Part shown: positions 1 to 11,228 of the stretch, piece by piece
Layout of the letters: every line of letters starts with the position of its first letter
Numbering within the stretch: the first letter of the stretch is position 1
Assembly (NCBI GenBank): GCA_020726505.1
Contig: JAHLEZ010000016.1
Location: forward strand, 1,736,001-1,800,000
Origin: Leptodontidium sp. MPI-SDFR-AT-0119
Taxonomy: Eukaryota; Ascomycota; Leotiomycetes; Helotiales; Leptodontidiaceae
Length of the DNA: 64,000 bases
Direction: 5' to 3'
Program-made: the position numbers and the translations under genes
Notes under the pieces: model-generated
What the model saw: only the letters and a program-made list of their open reading frames with translations
Told to the model about the DNA's origin: nothing
Databases searched by the model: none

Positions 1-3000
1 ATCTGCTATGCTGAGGACTCCAGCTGCGTGCAGAGCCGCATACTCACCCAAGCTATGGCCAACTGAGGTGGAAGGTTAGCGAATCACTTCCTAGTCAGGA
101 TACTGGGAGTAGGTCTTGCTGAGTTTCAAAGGTTTCGTCTCGAAACCTTATGGACAATTCGCAAGCTAGAATGTCACAAGCGCTATGGAGCGTTTCAAAA
201 CAAAGAACAAAGAAACTCGAGGATAACCTACCTACGGCAGCGGGTACTACACCCCAGCTCATCCAGAGCTCAGTCAACGCAATTTGAACACACACCAGCG
301 CGAGATGCGAGACGATCGCATTAGCGGAGCGGAGGTCGGCAGCGGTGGTTGACCCATCGATGAGGCCCAGAAACGTCGGGAAGCCCTGGATCTCAGCAAG
401 GCGATTAAGCCGAACGATACTTGCGCGGAACGTGGTATTGGTAACAAGGAGCGATTTTCCCAGCTCGGCGTAAAGGACTCCCTGGCCGGAAAACATGAAG
501 ACCACCTGCGGCTTCTTTTTCCTAGCAGTGGGGACCGGTTTCAGACTGGCCAATGATGCCTGAATCTCACCCGCACGAATTTTGAGAACTGAGATAACTG
601 ACGCTATGTCCGGCCCAGAAACTATGACTCGATAGTTGTGGTGCATGCGGCGGGCTGTGGTTGTGTATGACAGAGCAGAAAGCGAGACGGAACGATCCTT
701 CGTTTCGAGAAAGGAGACAAGTGAGTTAGTATTGGCAAGGAGGGACTTGGGCGACTTTGCTGTCACGGTGACAATTTGAACCGGGCGGGAGTCTTTTATC
801 ATTGGCAGCGGCGCAGATGCCGGTGCATCCTCTAGCAGGATCGCTGTGTTCCCTCCAGCAGCACTGAAGTTATTCAAGAAGGCCGCCCTCTTGCCGGAGA
901 CAGCGTCCTGACGCCGCCACGGGGTCGACTCTAGAGGAATGAAGACGCCGCGCCGTGCAAGATCCAATGGGTAGTTGTGGTTGATGCTGGTCTTGATACC
1001 ACAGTGGCGCGGGATCTCGCTGTACTTCATCATCATGAGCACCTTGATCAGCGAACAAACGCCCGACGCCGACTCTGCGTGGCCAATGCTCGCCTTGGCC
1101 GAACCAATATGAAGGGGTCGAGCCGGTTGCACGTTTGTCCTCGTGTAATCTGGCCCGAAAACCGCCAGCACTGACTTCATCTCAACGGCGTCCCCGGCCT
1201 GCGTACCGGTGCCGTGCATCTCGATGTAGCTGACGTCCAACGGGTCAACATCGGCATACCGTGTGATACGCTTGAATACACTGGTCTGGTCAGCCTCGTG
1301 AGGACGCGTAATACTGTCCGTTTGCCCGCAGTGGTTCGTGTTAGTGCCAGCAATGACACCAAAGATCGGGTCGCTGTCGGCTTCAGCGTCCTCTAGGCGC
1401 TTGAGAATTACTGTGCCTACTGCATCAGAGCGGCAGTAGCCGTTGGCTTGATCGTCAAAGGCATTGCAATTGCCTAATAGAAGGGACTGTTAGTCGTAGA
1501 ACTCCCTTGTAAGTCCATCGAGAGAGGTCTCCGCCTATAAAGGGTAGACGTACCAGTTGTTGACAAAAAGTGGCCACGGTCCAAGCCCGCAAAATTGTCT
1601 GGGTTAGTGAGAATATTAGTACCGCCAGCAATAGTAGTATCACACTCGCCCCTCCATAGATAGCCACAGGCAGCTTGAATAGCCGCGAAGCTTGAGGAGC
1701 ACGCAGTGTCGATGCTTAGACTAGGGCCGGAAAAGCGAAAGAAGTAGCTAATACGACCAGGCACAAAAGCTCGATTGCCACCAGGGATAAAATAGGTACC
1801 AACATCCTGCCCACTATTCACTTCCCTCCAGTCATCACTGGTAGTGCCAAAGAACACTCCTATTCTATCCTGCTGAGTGCTAGGGGTTCGGTTGCGCACC
1901 ATACCAGCCATTTCCATAGCCTCGTAAGTCGTCGTGATAGCCAGTCGCTGCGCTGGATCTGTGTTCTCAGCCTCTCGCGGGGACATATTGAAAAAGCTTG
2001 TATCGAATAGACCTGGTTCGTCGATGAAACACCCAGATTTGACGCGGCTTGTATTTCTCGTTTTTCCGGTCGGGTCATAGTGTGTCTTCCAGTCAAATCG
2101 ATCCGCCGGGATTTCGCGGTGCACATCGCGGCCATCCTTGAGCAGCTCCCAGAATGCTTCATTGGAAGCGGATGATGGAAACCGGCCTGAGTATCCGATG
2201 ATGGCGATCTTAGAGTGCTCAAAGCGACCCGTGGGCGGAGTTGGGGTCGATTTGCCCTTAGATTGGGGTGACGATACATCTTGGATGACGACTTGGATGT
2301 TCGGATCCCTACCCAGTAAGGCTGTAGAGAGCATGGATGCAGCATTACTGGAGAAGGGCAATATGGTACATTCTTGTGTCTGTGCCTCTGTCAACAGCGT
2401 ACTGAACGATTCAAGCATCAAGTCCCATCGGACGGGTTCCTGCAAGGCTTCTCGGACCACGATTTGCAGGAGATCTGTGAAATCAGATGCGGTCACGACA
2501 TTGCCAGTCGATGAGGAAATGAGCGGAATCCTCTGTGCCTGACGTGTCGCATCCTCTACGTCAGCTCGCTGAACATGGCTGACAATCCGCTCAACATCAG
2601 CCGCGTCAAAGAGGTGGGCCGAGTGATACGGCGATTCAATCTCTAGGTATTGCGACTTCACCCTATGCACGTTTGTTGTCAGGAAGTCTTGCAACACGGA
2701 AGGGCGACCGCTCAGCGTCGTTGTCTTTGGTGTAACGGCACTGATCCAAAGCGCTGCGTTATGAAGTGGTGTCTGTGCAGAGCCTTGTCAATCGTCTGCT
2801 GCCAAGTGGTATCTGTTATTGCAAATTCTCACCTTGATATTTGTGTATTCCTGTACCATTTCCTCAAGACTGATATCCCCTTGCGCATTTAAAACAGCCG
2901 ACCACGACTTGTTGGGCTGCGTCTGCGTGGATTTTGCTCGCGGCAACAGGCTCTGGCCAACTAGAAACGACCGCAAAGCCGCACTGAAGGCTGCAAGTAC

Positions 3001-3601
3001 AGCACGTACTCCATTGGATACTAAATCAGATAGGCTTTGCGAGCAACTGATAGCTGCAGCAGCAAAACCACCCGTGCAGGGACCAATAACATAGGTGCTG
3101 GGTGGCGGGGGATACGGTTTGGATCCCTCTGTGAAGTATCTACACCTCTCGTCGTTAGAACGTACATATACATCTTTTGAACTTAACTCTGATGGAACAT
3201 CATCTCGGGAGTTAAGTCTTGCACTTTTTAACTTACACGATGGACTGAGCTACCTCATGTACGCTCAACAAGAAAAACCCTAGGACCGAAGCGCAGTCCG
3301 TTTCCCCAAATTTCGCGACGAGGTCGATGAGTGTGGTAAATCGAGGAAACAGATTTTGTTCTTCCTCGGGCAGGGTTCCAAGCAGCCTCCGAAGAGCATA
3401 GCTCACCCGGTCAAAGAAAGACGTGAGGAGAGGATTGGTTTTAACGTGCAACAGGCGTCGCAACCGATCTTTAAAGCGCAGCAAGCTCAGGTCGCCAAAT
3501 AGAAGTACTTGACATTGCTTCCTGGCAAATTCGGTTCCAGATACGGGAACCGTCGCGGATGATCCTGAGATGACGTTTATTTTCGAGGCTTGGGAGGACA
3601 T
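1..3601 (-). CDS. Non-reducing polyketide synthase, partial (SAT-KS-AT)
   Basis: This is the 5' part of an iterative NR-PKS, which builds an aromatic polyketide from acetyl/malonyl-CoA. The start is the ATG at 3601 (MSSQASK). The SAT domain follows, and its active site GPCTGG reads across the first splice junction (around 3073-3090). The KS has catalytic Cys in DTACSSS (1689-1709), first His in MHGTGT (about 1203-1217) and second His in SIGHAESASG. The AT begins with FSGQG, and its nucleophile motif GHSLGEYA lies at 39-62, where the sequence runs off the left edge. PT, ACP and any TE are not visible. Four introns keep the frame: 3236-3098, 2832-2773, 1553-1474 and 231-63. All catalytic residues seen are intact. 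The gene is divergent from the EthD gene. The product cannot be predicted without PT and the C-terminus. Confidence 0.93.
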
Positions 3602-4109
3602 ATTCAGAAGTTTGAATCCACAGCCAGACTCTCATGCAAGCTTGAAACTGCAGGGTCGCGTATGAGTTTGCGTCTTGTATATGTGCAATCTAGAATACAG
3701 TGTGGCACTGTTCATAACACGAGATTCGAAATCATTCAGTTGCAGGCCACAGATTCTCTTGTCACCCCTGCAGTGAGCCCTACCCAGTCTCGGGCGACGG
3801 ACCCCGAGACCTACCATACCAAGAGGCGGCGGTGCCGATAGGCATTAGGTTGGGGCGAGGATGCTTCTCGGACTACCAGGGTCGAAAGAAGAACATGAGC
3901 GGGGGCTGGCAACTGCTTGATGCGGAAGCATTTTCGTGCTTATGTCTTATTTTTCACACCATAGTATTTCTGGTTTCCTTCTCCAAAAGGCCCCGCTGTT
4001 CTGTGGTATTCATACTATTCTTTGGCTTGGTATTGTTTTCGAAGCCTTCCTGTACACGTCGCCTCTCTCCCATCTCACATTCCAACTCCTTGATACCACC
4101 ACTGGCATC
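3602..4109. promoter_or_regulatory. Divergent PKS/EthD promoter with 8+8 bp palindrome
   Basis: This 508-bp gap separates two divergent cluster genes. At 3787-3810 it carries a perfect inverted repeat, GTCTCGGG, an 8-nt spacer, then CCCGAGAC. The arms contain TCGG and CCGA half-sites, the type bound by some Zn2Cys6 dimers, here 10 nt apart. The palindrome is seen directly; binding by the cluster regulator is inferred. Confidence 0.6.
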
Positions 4110-4622
4110 ATGGCAACCCCCGAAATCCACAGGCTCTACGCTATGACCATCTTTGGCTACAAGAAAACGGACATGGCTGAGGAGGACTATCATGACTACA
4201 TCAGCAAAACTCATGCTGGACACCTGAAAGCTTTGCTAGCTAAAAATGATATTGTATCCTACACCATGGTAAGCAAAATCGAATTGCCTAGATCCTGCCG
4301 GTTCGCGTTGCCTAGGAACCTCCCTATCTCTTCGATTTCGAAACTGATGGACTTTAAAAAGCAACACAATACCTCGGAAGTGAATGTGCCCATGCTAGAG
4401 AAAATATACGCTGGTCGTCTTCCAACTGGAAATATCTCGGATTGTGACGCGATCATTCGGATTGTTTTCAAAGACATTCAGGACTACCTGCGAGTTCGAG
4501 AGGATCCCCACTTCGTCAGTGTTGTCAATCCAGATCATCTCAATTTTGCCGATCCTCGGAGAACTAGGTTCGCAGTTGGTTGGTTCGAGGCGCATATCAC
4601 GGCGGGCAAAGTTGTGTCTTAG
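4110..4622 (+). CDS. EthD-domain protein (aromatic polyketide decarboxylase/dehydratase type)
   Basis: This is a small cytosolic alpha+beta-barrel protein of the EthD family. In fungal polyketide clusters such proteins commonly decarboxylate or dehydrate the early PKS product, as in atrochrysone-type pathways. The start is the ATG at 4110 ([19 protein letters not shown]). One intron at 4269-4361 (93 bp, GTAAGC...AAG) gives 139 residues. The frame also stays open through the intron, so retention would add 31 residues, but splicing restores the family pattern SYTMQHNTSEV. Family features include the [14 protein letters not shown] helix, [16 protein letters not shown] and [19 protein letters not shown] near the C-terminus. 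It shares a promoter with the PKS, which supports an early pathway step. The exact reaction is inferred. Confidence 0.85.
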   Translation: MATPEIHRLYAMTIFGYKKTDMAEEDYHDYISKTHAGHLKALLAKNDIVSYTMVSKIELPRSCRFALPRNLPISSISKLMDFKKQHNTSEVNVPMLEKIYAGRLPTGNISDCDAIIRIVFKDIQDYLRVREDPHFVSVVNPDHLNFADPRRTRFAVGWFEAHITAGKVVS

Positions 4623-4899
4623 CGACGGATCTGGCGATTTACCGAGAGAGATGCTCTGAGGGGTGTAGCAATACACATCTTACCAAGGTTTCTATATCAA
4701 AATATTTGGGCTTGAATTTGAGCTTCTCACATCCTCTCTTCTCGAGTCCTCTGAAGATGTTAGCAAACCCAAGCTTTATTTTCCTCTCCTTCTACTGCTA
4801 AATCCGTCAAATTTTGCCTGAAAACGAGTCATATGCATGTTTCAACTGTTCTAAGAATCCTCTTTATGCGAAATAGTAATCTTTGCTTAGTGAGATACA

Positions 4900-6516
4900 C
4901 TAGCTATCTCCATTCGCATTCTTTTCGCCCTTGTCACCCAGCTGAACTTCCCATAGACCACGACAGCTATGTGAGGAATACCTCTCGCTGTAAGTCACCT
5001 GTGGATATTGCCATACATCATCAGCACATCATGCCCAGTAACTGGAGTTTGGATTTCATAACAGGAGTGTATACTGTCGAGGTAACTCTTACCTTGAATT
5101 GCGGGCTAGCGCTGCAGATCAATATTCCCCATTCACTGGCGGTGCGTTGCTTGACATTATGCATCGTCATCAGAGTTACGTCACGCCGTCGAAAGGCTCT
5201 CTCAGCATGCGGCTCAAACGAGCCCCAGGCAGGTGACACCAGGTCATTGATGACGAGTAGTGGTCTTTCGCGACGTTGCATGGCAGGGATGAAGCTTTGC
5301 AACAACTTGATAGCCTTGCTATCGTCAAGGCTCCACAGCACACCGCGAAGTAGAAAGACAATGGGTGTGAGGCTACGATCGCCACCCTCGCCATCCACCT
5401 CCTCGATCGAGCGCGGAGCGAAGAGATCACGCTGGCTGAAACGTACCCGACCAACGAGCTTAGGCACGAGGGCTTTTTCCCCTCGTTGAAGCAGCTCCGA
5501 AGAGGAGTCTTGCACCTCAAAGCACAGACCTGGAAAGATGGCGGCAAGCTGACAGGAGAAGGAGCCTGTTTTCCCTGAGACTTCGACAACGAGGGCTGCT
5601 CGATCATCTTTGTTGCTGCTTTGGTGATTGGTGAACCAGTCAATCACCATACCATTGCCCGGATCGAGGTCTGAGCAAACCACCTCTGTCAGTGTCTTTA
5701 CAGTAATTCAGACACGAAGAACTCAGAACTTACTCTGAGACACACTCTCCATGGCTTGAGCGAAGCGCTTTCCTTTCGATGGATTCTTTGTATGCCAATC
5801 GTACATGGGCATCCCCCACCTAGAAGGTTCATCAGTCTCGGGCTCGTCGCGATGTGTTCTATCCTCGAAGGGAATACTTACGCGTGCTCGAACGCGGACT
5901 CTCCATTCCAGAAGGGGTTGGACTTCCTCAGTGAATCTGCTAGATGGGCGCTTGCAACTCTCGTCTCGAATAACTGGAAGCCAATAAATTTCTTGTACCC
6001 CTCGTCCCTGGCTAGTGTCTCGGAGATAGCAGTGTGTGCGAAGAAGCCTTCCTCAGTCTCCTGCAATATTCCAGCAGTTGCAACCAGACGACAAATGCGC
6101 AATAGCTTCTCGGGTTCCAAGCCAACCTCCCCGGCAAGTTGAGCAAAACCCACGGAAGTACCGTCAAGAGGTATCTTTTCCATCACATCGAACTCGAGAA
6201 GAGCATACAGAGCTCCGTGATCCCAGTTTGTCGAGACATACTCGTGTAGAAATCCGTGAGGTCCCTCTAGTAGCGTGTCTAGTTGCATCGTGAGGGCGAG
6301 GATTCGGGATCGAACGGCTTTAATCTCGCCGTCATGCGTGTTCCATAAGTCGGAATTTGCGCCAACGGACAAACTGCTGGGAAGGACAATGGAGCGCTGC
6401 TTGAGCTGCTTGGACAGCTCTAAGGTTTGTACGAGAATCTCCTCTGCCGTCTTAACAAGCTTATCTTGAGGCATAGAGGACATCGTCCTTAGGATCCAGA
6501 TGGAAAGAGCAGACAT
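4900..6516 (-). CDS. SAM-dependent O-methyltransferase (class II, COMT-like)
   Basis: This is a plant-COMT-like fungal O-methyltransferase, expected to methylate a phenol of the polyketide. Four exons (6516-5882, 5819-5734, 5685-5093, 4998-4900) give 470 residues in frame. Residues about 60-200 look like the winged-helix dimerisation domain (LLEFDVMEKIPLDG, KLLRICRLVATAGILQET). A short exon carries GMPMYDWHTKNPSKGKRFA. The SAM-binding loop reads VVEVSGKTGSFS, where relatives usually have a Gly-rich VGGG. FPGLCFEVQD, FLLRGVLWSLDD and LLVINDL follow. The last exon ends with YSERYSSHSCRGLWEVQL, as in family members. An alternative acceptor 15 nt further into exon 3 also keeps the frame. The upstream gap holds a TCGG-N3-CCGA site. 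The substrate is unknown. Confidence 0.9.
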
Positions 6517-7356
6517 TGTTACCTTTCACACAACAGGCACATTTGTCCCGTTAACGATATCAACCTACGCTTGGTAAGCTAACCTTATCACTATACCGCG
6601 CAACATAGTTGATCAAATACTTAAAAATTGGGTGTGAAGTTTATAAGATCGCGCTACAAGCTGCAGCAAATTTCTTGGAAGAAGTCTCTAGCACAGAACA
6701 AGACTGCATAGACCTATGTCTGCAAGGTCGAATTAAGTTCCCTTCTTTCCCCCAAACATGTTGTGCCTTGAGGGACCAGCAACGATGCTCGGACGTTTGG
6801 AGACCTCAGAGCCGGAGAAGGGAGCCGAGGAGAGGGAACGGCGAATACAAGGCACAGTACGATGGTGCTCGGCTGCCGAGAACCGCAAGCGAAAAGACTC
6901 CTGTCGAAGGATCACATCATATCCACTCATTAGATCCGCGCTCCAGCCTAACAAAGCTTCGGTGGAGTTTATTAGCGTTCAATCTTCATTATGCGAGCCG
7001 GCAACAGCGCTGATTAGCTCATTCAACTAGATGTGGCCCAAAAGTTGTGCCTTTGATCGGATTTTAAAAAGCTGCCTACAATCGAGCACCCGGAGAATGG
7101 TCAATTCGAGTTCAACGCAGTGCAGCGATCTGAAGCTTTGATAGCCCGGAGCGAGACTCTCATGAGTGGATACGATAATAGATATTAATATACCTGATTT
7201 GTCCACACTAGGAGGAAATATAATGCACGCTTCTTCAAATTTTGAACGTTTTCTATAGCGCAAATGTTGCGTCCAAATATCATTTATTTTAGTTACACTT
7301 TCCAATTCATTCATCCCTTCTTATTTGCAACGCTCAAGTCTGAGAATCTCAATCGT
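6517..7356. promoter_or_regulatory. O-methyltransferase promoter region with TCGG-N3-CCGA site (6869-6879)
   Basis: This 840-bp gap lies between the O-methyltransferase start and the 3' end of the DUF3237 gene. It contains the palindrome TCGGCTGCCGA at 6869-6879, about 350 bp upstream of the start codon. The site fits the TCG-N5-CGA pattern bound by AflR-type Zn2Cys6 regulators, and the same 11-mer recurs at 8182-8192. No convincing gene was seen here. Confidence 0.6.
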
Positions 7357-7942
7357 TTACGCCGATACCTTTTTTGATATTAGCAGTTGAGATGGATGTG
7401 GTATAGAGCCTGTCAGACATACCTTCCAAAAGTTCAACGAAAGCAGGCCGTCGGATTCCGTACCAGTTGCCCATGCAGTGACATTGTTGAGCCAGCCATA
7501 CTTGCTACTGCCAGTCTCAAACAGGATCTCCACATAAGGAATTATTGCTCTCTCCGTGAGTACAATATTAGCCCCGTCGTTGGTCTGTAGGACGTAGGTC
7601 GCATCGGCGCGCTGTGTGCCATGGGAACCCGTCAGGGACGTAACCAGACCGATGGTAACTTTGCCTGGACACGCAATTGATTGGTCAGTGTTCAATCCTA
7701 GACTATTGCCCGAGAAGCTGATGGGGGTGCTTGTCCTTACCATTAAGTCCTGGTCCTGAAAATGCTCCGTCGGTGATGGGCACGATCAACTTCTCCCCAA
7801 ACGGAGTGAGTCCGATGTCAATGGGGATGCCCAGTGTTAAGTTTGCGCTGAAGAGCAGTTCCAGAGTCGGTGGTACTGGGTGGCGAAGTCCGTGACAAAG
7901 GATGGGAGAAAGAAACAGGAAGCTGAACACCTTCATTTTCAC
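7357..7942 (-). CDS. DUF3237 family protein with signal peptide
   Basis: This protein belongs to the DUF3237 (UPF0311) beta-barrel family, members of which occur in fungal metabolite clusters with unclear function. Introns 7740-7665 (76 bp) and 7422-7369 (54 bp, with a GCTAAT branch-like box) give 151 residues. The second splice leaves a last exon of only 12 nt. The N-terminus (MKMKVFSFLFLSPILCHG) looks like a cleavable signal peptide, so the protein is probably secreted or enters the ER. Family signatures are ELLFSANLTLGIPIDIG, GEKLIVPITDGAFSGPGLNG, YVLQTNDGANIVL and FETGSSKYGWLNNVTAWATG. The gene is divergent from the FAD monooxygenase over a 395-bp promoter with a TCGGCTGCCGA site. Cluster membership is inferred from position and shared motif. 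Confidence 0.85.
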
Positions 7943-8181
7943 AAGTGAGAAGATCCTGGGAGAGGTGGCGGGCTCGCGCGGTGAGGCTCTGGTGGAATGT
8001 GAATTTGAATGAGGTTTCTAGGGATGCAACCTTCTAAAATAGGGCTGCATACCAAACTGCTTAAGATCTGATTGGCACGCAGCCCCTTATTTCCTCTTTT
8101 AAAGTTGTGCCATAGAAATGCTATTGGGTGTAATGACCTCTCGTGTAGGTGCGACGCACGGCTGCTGAGCTCCGTCGGGTG

Positions 8182-8192
8182 TCGGCTGCCGA
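8182..8192. promoter_or_regulatory. TCGG-N3-CCGA palindrome in DUF3237/monooxygenase promoter
   Basis: TCGGCTGCCGA lies in the 7943-8337 divergent promoter, 146 bp upstream of the monooxygenase ATG. It is identical to the site at 6869-6879. It is a likely Zn2Cys6 binding site, inferred from its shape and recurrence. Confidence 0.6.
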
Positions 8193-8337
8193 GCGACACT
8201 GCAAGCATTCAGACCTGAACGAACACATGTTTTGCCAGAGTGGGATCTAGGATTACTCTAACCTTAAAAAATGTAATGAGGACCCCCTCGAAACTCAAGG
8301 ATACGACTCGAAGAATCGCAATATAAAGAACAGAAAG

Positions 8338-9934
8338 ATGAGTGTTCAAAACTTTCACGTGATTGTCATTGGCGCTGGTATGTCATCAAACTCGCTAAAA
8401 TGTAAACAACAAACAGCCTTGATACTGACTATGGATGGTTCGATTTCTCAGGCATCACCGGTCTTCTTACTTGCCAGGCTTTGAAGAAGGTCTGTTCACA
8501 ACCTCGTATCATCAGGCAGACATCCAGCTACCTATTAACATGTGTCACGGTCACAGGCTGGAATACGTTATTCTCTCTTCGAAAGGGACGTATCTATGAA
8601 CTATCGTAGCAATGAATGGACAATGGCTATCCACTGGGCTCTCCCCCTTCTTCAGGAGATATTGCCTGCTGAAGTTTACGCCAAGCTTCCCGATATTGCC
8701 TGCAACCCTACAGCGGGCATCCATTCTGGCCTCTACCCCCATCATCAACGGCGAGACTGGCGATGTGATGATGGGAGTGCCTTACACAGACGGCTTACGA
8801 GTTGCGCGTAGCAAGATGAGGGCATTATGCGCTGAGGGCATCAACGTGCAGGTGAGTCGATCCCGGCAGAATAGCACCATCCCATGGCAAATTTGGGGAT
8901 GATTCCGGACTGGATTGAGACTTTTCTTGCAGTACGGCAAAACGCTGATCGACATCGCTTTCAACGAGAGTCGCAATGGCGTTATCGCCACCTTCTCTGG
9001 TGGCACATTAGTATCGGGATCTATGGTCATAGGCGCGGATGGGCCACGGTCTCGGGTCCGCGAAACCGCCATGGAGAGCGCTGAGAAAGCGGCCGTGACC
9101 AAATTCCCGATCTTCCACACCAACATGACGGTGTGCTACGGCGATGCCGAAAAGGCACGATTTGTGCGCCAGAAATTTCCCACGAGCTATCTGGCTCTGA
9201 GCCCGAAGTCGTTCCATGCTTTTCAGTCGAGTCAGTACGCGGCAAAACTACTTGCATCATGTCTCCGGCTAATCCCAATCATCCTGTAGTATCCGGCATG
9301 CCTGACGGCCCGGACCATCCCGAATCCTGGATCTTCCACATGGCCATGGCATGGTTAGGCGAAAGCGACAACTCGCTCAGTTACTCGGAACGGCTGGCCC
9401 TGATCAAAGAGCGTGCCGAGAGCCTTGCTGAGCCAGTCCGCTCCGCATTCATGTGGTTGCCCGAGGATACTTCTGTACACAAAGCCGACATCAGCTACTG
9501 GATCAGCCAGCCCTGGAATAACCGCCAGGGACGTCTCACGCTGATTGGCGACGCTGCACATGCAATGCCGCCCTGTAAGCTGCCTCCTGAGCTTATTAGG
9601 CTCAAGCAAGAAAGCTAGCTATCTGACACAAAGCTGACTAGATCTAGATCGTGGCCAAGGCCTCAACCACTGTATATGTGACGTATCACACCTCCTGAAA
9701 GGATTGGGCGGGGTGCGGGACGGCCACGCTTCTTTTGCCGAAGCCATCGATGAGTATGAGAAGGAGATGATCCCGCGCGGAAAGGAAGAAGTCTCCTGCT
9801 CGGTGGAGAATGGGTTGATGCTTCACGACTGGAACAAGATCCAGGAAAGCCCCGTGTTCCGACGCGGCTTTAAGCCGATGGACGGACATGAGAATGTTCA
9901 AGCTGAACAGATTACGGCTCATAGTCAGGCTTAA
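8338..9934 (+). CDS. FAD-dependent aromatic monooxygenase with a 1-nt frameshift
   Basis: This is a PHBH/UbiH-type flavoprotein monooxygenase that would hydroxylate the polyketide using NAD(P)H and O2. Six exons are read: 8338-8377, 8452-8489, 8557-8851, 8933-9230, 9290-9574 and 9642-9934. The Rossmann FAD motif VIVIGAGITGLLTCQALKK is built across the first two splices. The middle motif is SGSMVIGADGPRSRVRE, and the second FAD motif is LTLIGDAAHAMPP...DRGQGLNHC. Exon 3 changes frame near a C5 run (8736-8740): the upstream part reads DIACNPTAGIHSG and the downstream part PIINGETGDVMMG one base out of phase. Without that base the gene would be about 415 residues. This is either a real inactivating mutation or a homopolymer error. 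The NEWTMAIHWALPLLQ segment is reminiscent of enzymes from neosartoricin- or viridicatumtoxin-type clusters, an impression only. Confidence 0.85.
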
Positions 9935-10168
9935 GTCCTGCACACAGGTATAAATAGACAAATATCTATATTCAATGCCTAAGAATACCCAGATCATCCT
10001 TCTTGCAGCCATGAAGCAATTCATTACTTCGGACTTCGCTGGTGTCTTATAAATAAAAAGCTGTGTATAGTATTTCTTGAGTAACAAAGATGTGACTCAT
10101 GATAAGTAGGCGAAATCGGCGGCCCGCCTCGCTATTACGCACTTCTTCTTAACAACTATCTTCATTTC
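9935..10168. other. Short gap downstream of the monooxygenase
   Basis: No gene was seen. The right end (10161-10168, TTCATTTC) is the target-site copy flanking the next element. Confidence 0.5.
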
Positions 10169-10509
10169 CAGTGTAGTCGATAGTTTTCTCGTTTTACCAA
10201 CTAACGGAACTAAAAGCTGTTCGTTCAGCAAAATTTCAAACGGACTACAGTTAGTTTTTAGCTTATAAATACGACCGTTCGTTTATAAGTTATAAAACGA
10301 AACTAAGCTAGTTTTATAATTTGATTTTTAAAACTAGATAAGAATTATACTTTTGGAAATACTTATTCTAAGCTGAAATTCTCGGGTTTTAAGTATTTTT
10401 TGTAGATTTTTTCTTTAGATTTATATTATAAATATTTATTTTCAATAATTGAACTTTATAAACTACGTTTCATATTAAAATTTTAATTTAATCCCAAGTT
10501 TTAACAAGA

Positions 10510-10531
10510 GGGGGGGGGGGGGGGGGGGGGG
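10510..10531. repeat. Homopolymer of 22 G
   Basis: An uninterrupted G22 tract lies inside the hAT-like element, embedded in AT-rich sequence. Its length is unlikely to be sequenced reliably. Confidence 0.9.
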
Positions 10532-10830
10532 TTATAATAATATCCCCCACCCCTTAATGAATATTAAATTTGAAGGATAATGGATCTTGTGTAGGTAGCT
10601 TTCCAAGGTGTTTGGCCAATAATTTTGCTGACTCCAGCCTTAAGACAGGCTTTTGGAGTCTCTAGAAGTTTCTAAAGGCACCTTTGCTTTTACAACGAAT
10701 TAATTTTTAGTTCGTGCTTTGAGGCTAGCAAGGGCTTTACAAGGGCACCTGGCTAGTAAGGGCAGATTTTCTGGGGCTCCACTCCACAAAAAGTTCAGAT
10801 TTAACATTCATTAAAGAGGTGGATAGTGAC

Positions 10831-11044
10831 TATCCCCTCGACCGATGAGACAATGCTAGCGCTAGCAGGGGGATCTCGCTTGGGCAAGGAAACAGATAAC
10901 CAACTATATTCAATAACCAACTGCATTCAATAACCAGTTATATTTGATAATCAACTATAATTTAGTAGCTTAAAGCCCTTAGTTTCCTTGCTTGAGCGAG
11001 ATCCCCCTACTAGCGTTGGCAATGTCTCACCGGACGAGGGGATA
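10831..11044. repeat. Nested inverted-repeat unit (MITE-like), 214 bp including TA ends
   Basis: Left arm TATCCCCTCGACCGATGAGA... and right arm ...ACCGGACGAGGGGATA form an imperfect inverted repeat of about 70 bp. Both arms contain GGGGGATCTCGCT. The central loop is short and AT-rich and holds several CAATAACCA-like repeats. TA lies at both ends, consistent with a Tc1/mariner-type MITE inserted in the hAT-like element. Confidence 0.7.
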
Positions 11045-11228
11045 AGTTTATTAGTCCGTTACAAAACGACCTCGTTACGTTCGTTTTACGCCTGATAGAA
11101 CTAACTGTATTTAGTTTCAGACTGCAAAAACGCCAGTTAGTTTGAATACCTTAAAACGATGTTGTTCAAACGGTCGTAAACTATCGACTACACTGTTCAT
11201 TTCTGATTGGGTTTACCAAGAAGTGCAT

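Larger units (their letters stand above)
10169..11195. mobile_element. Non-autonomous hAT-like element, 1027 bp, with perfect 8-bp target duplication
   Basis: The termini are perfect 18-bp inverted repeats starting CAGTGTAGTCGATAGTTT and ending in the reverse complement. They are flanked on both sides by TTCATTTC (10161-10168 and 11196-11203). An 8-bp duplication and CAG-type ends are hallmarks of hAT transposons. The interior is AT-rich with no transposase frame, so the element would need help in trans. It contains a G22 run and a second inverted-repeat unit at 10831-11044. The intact duplication suggests a fairly recent insertion. Confidence 0.88.
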
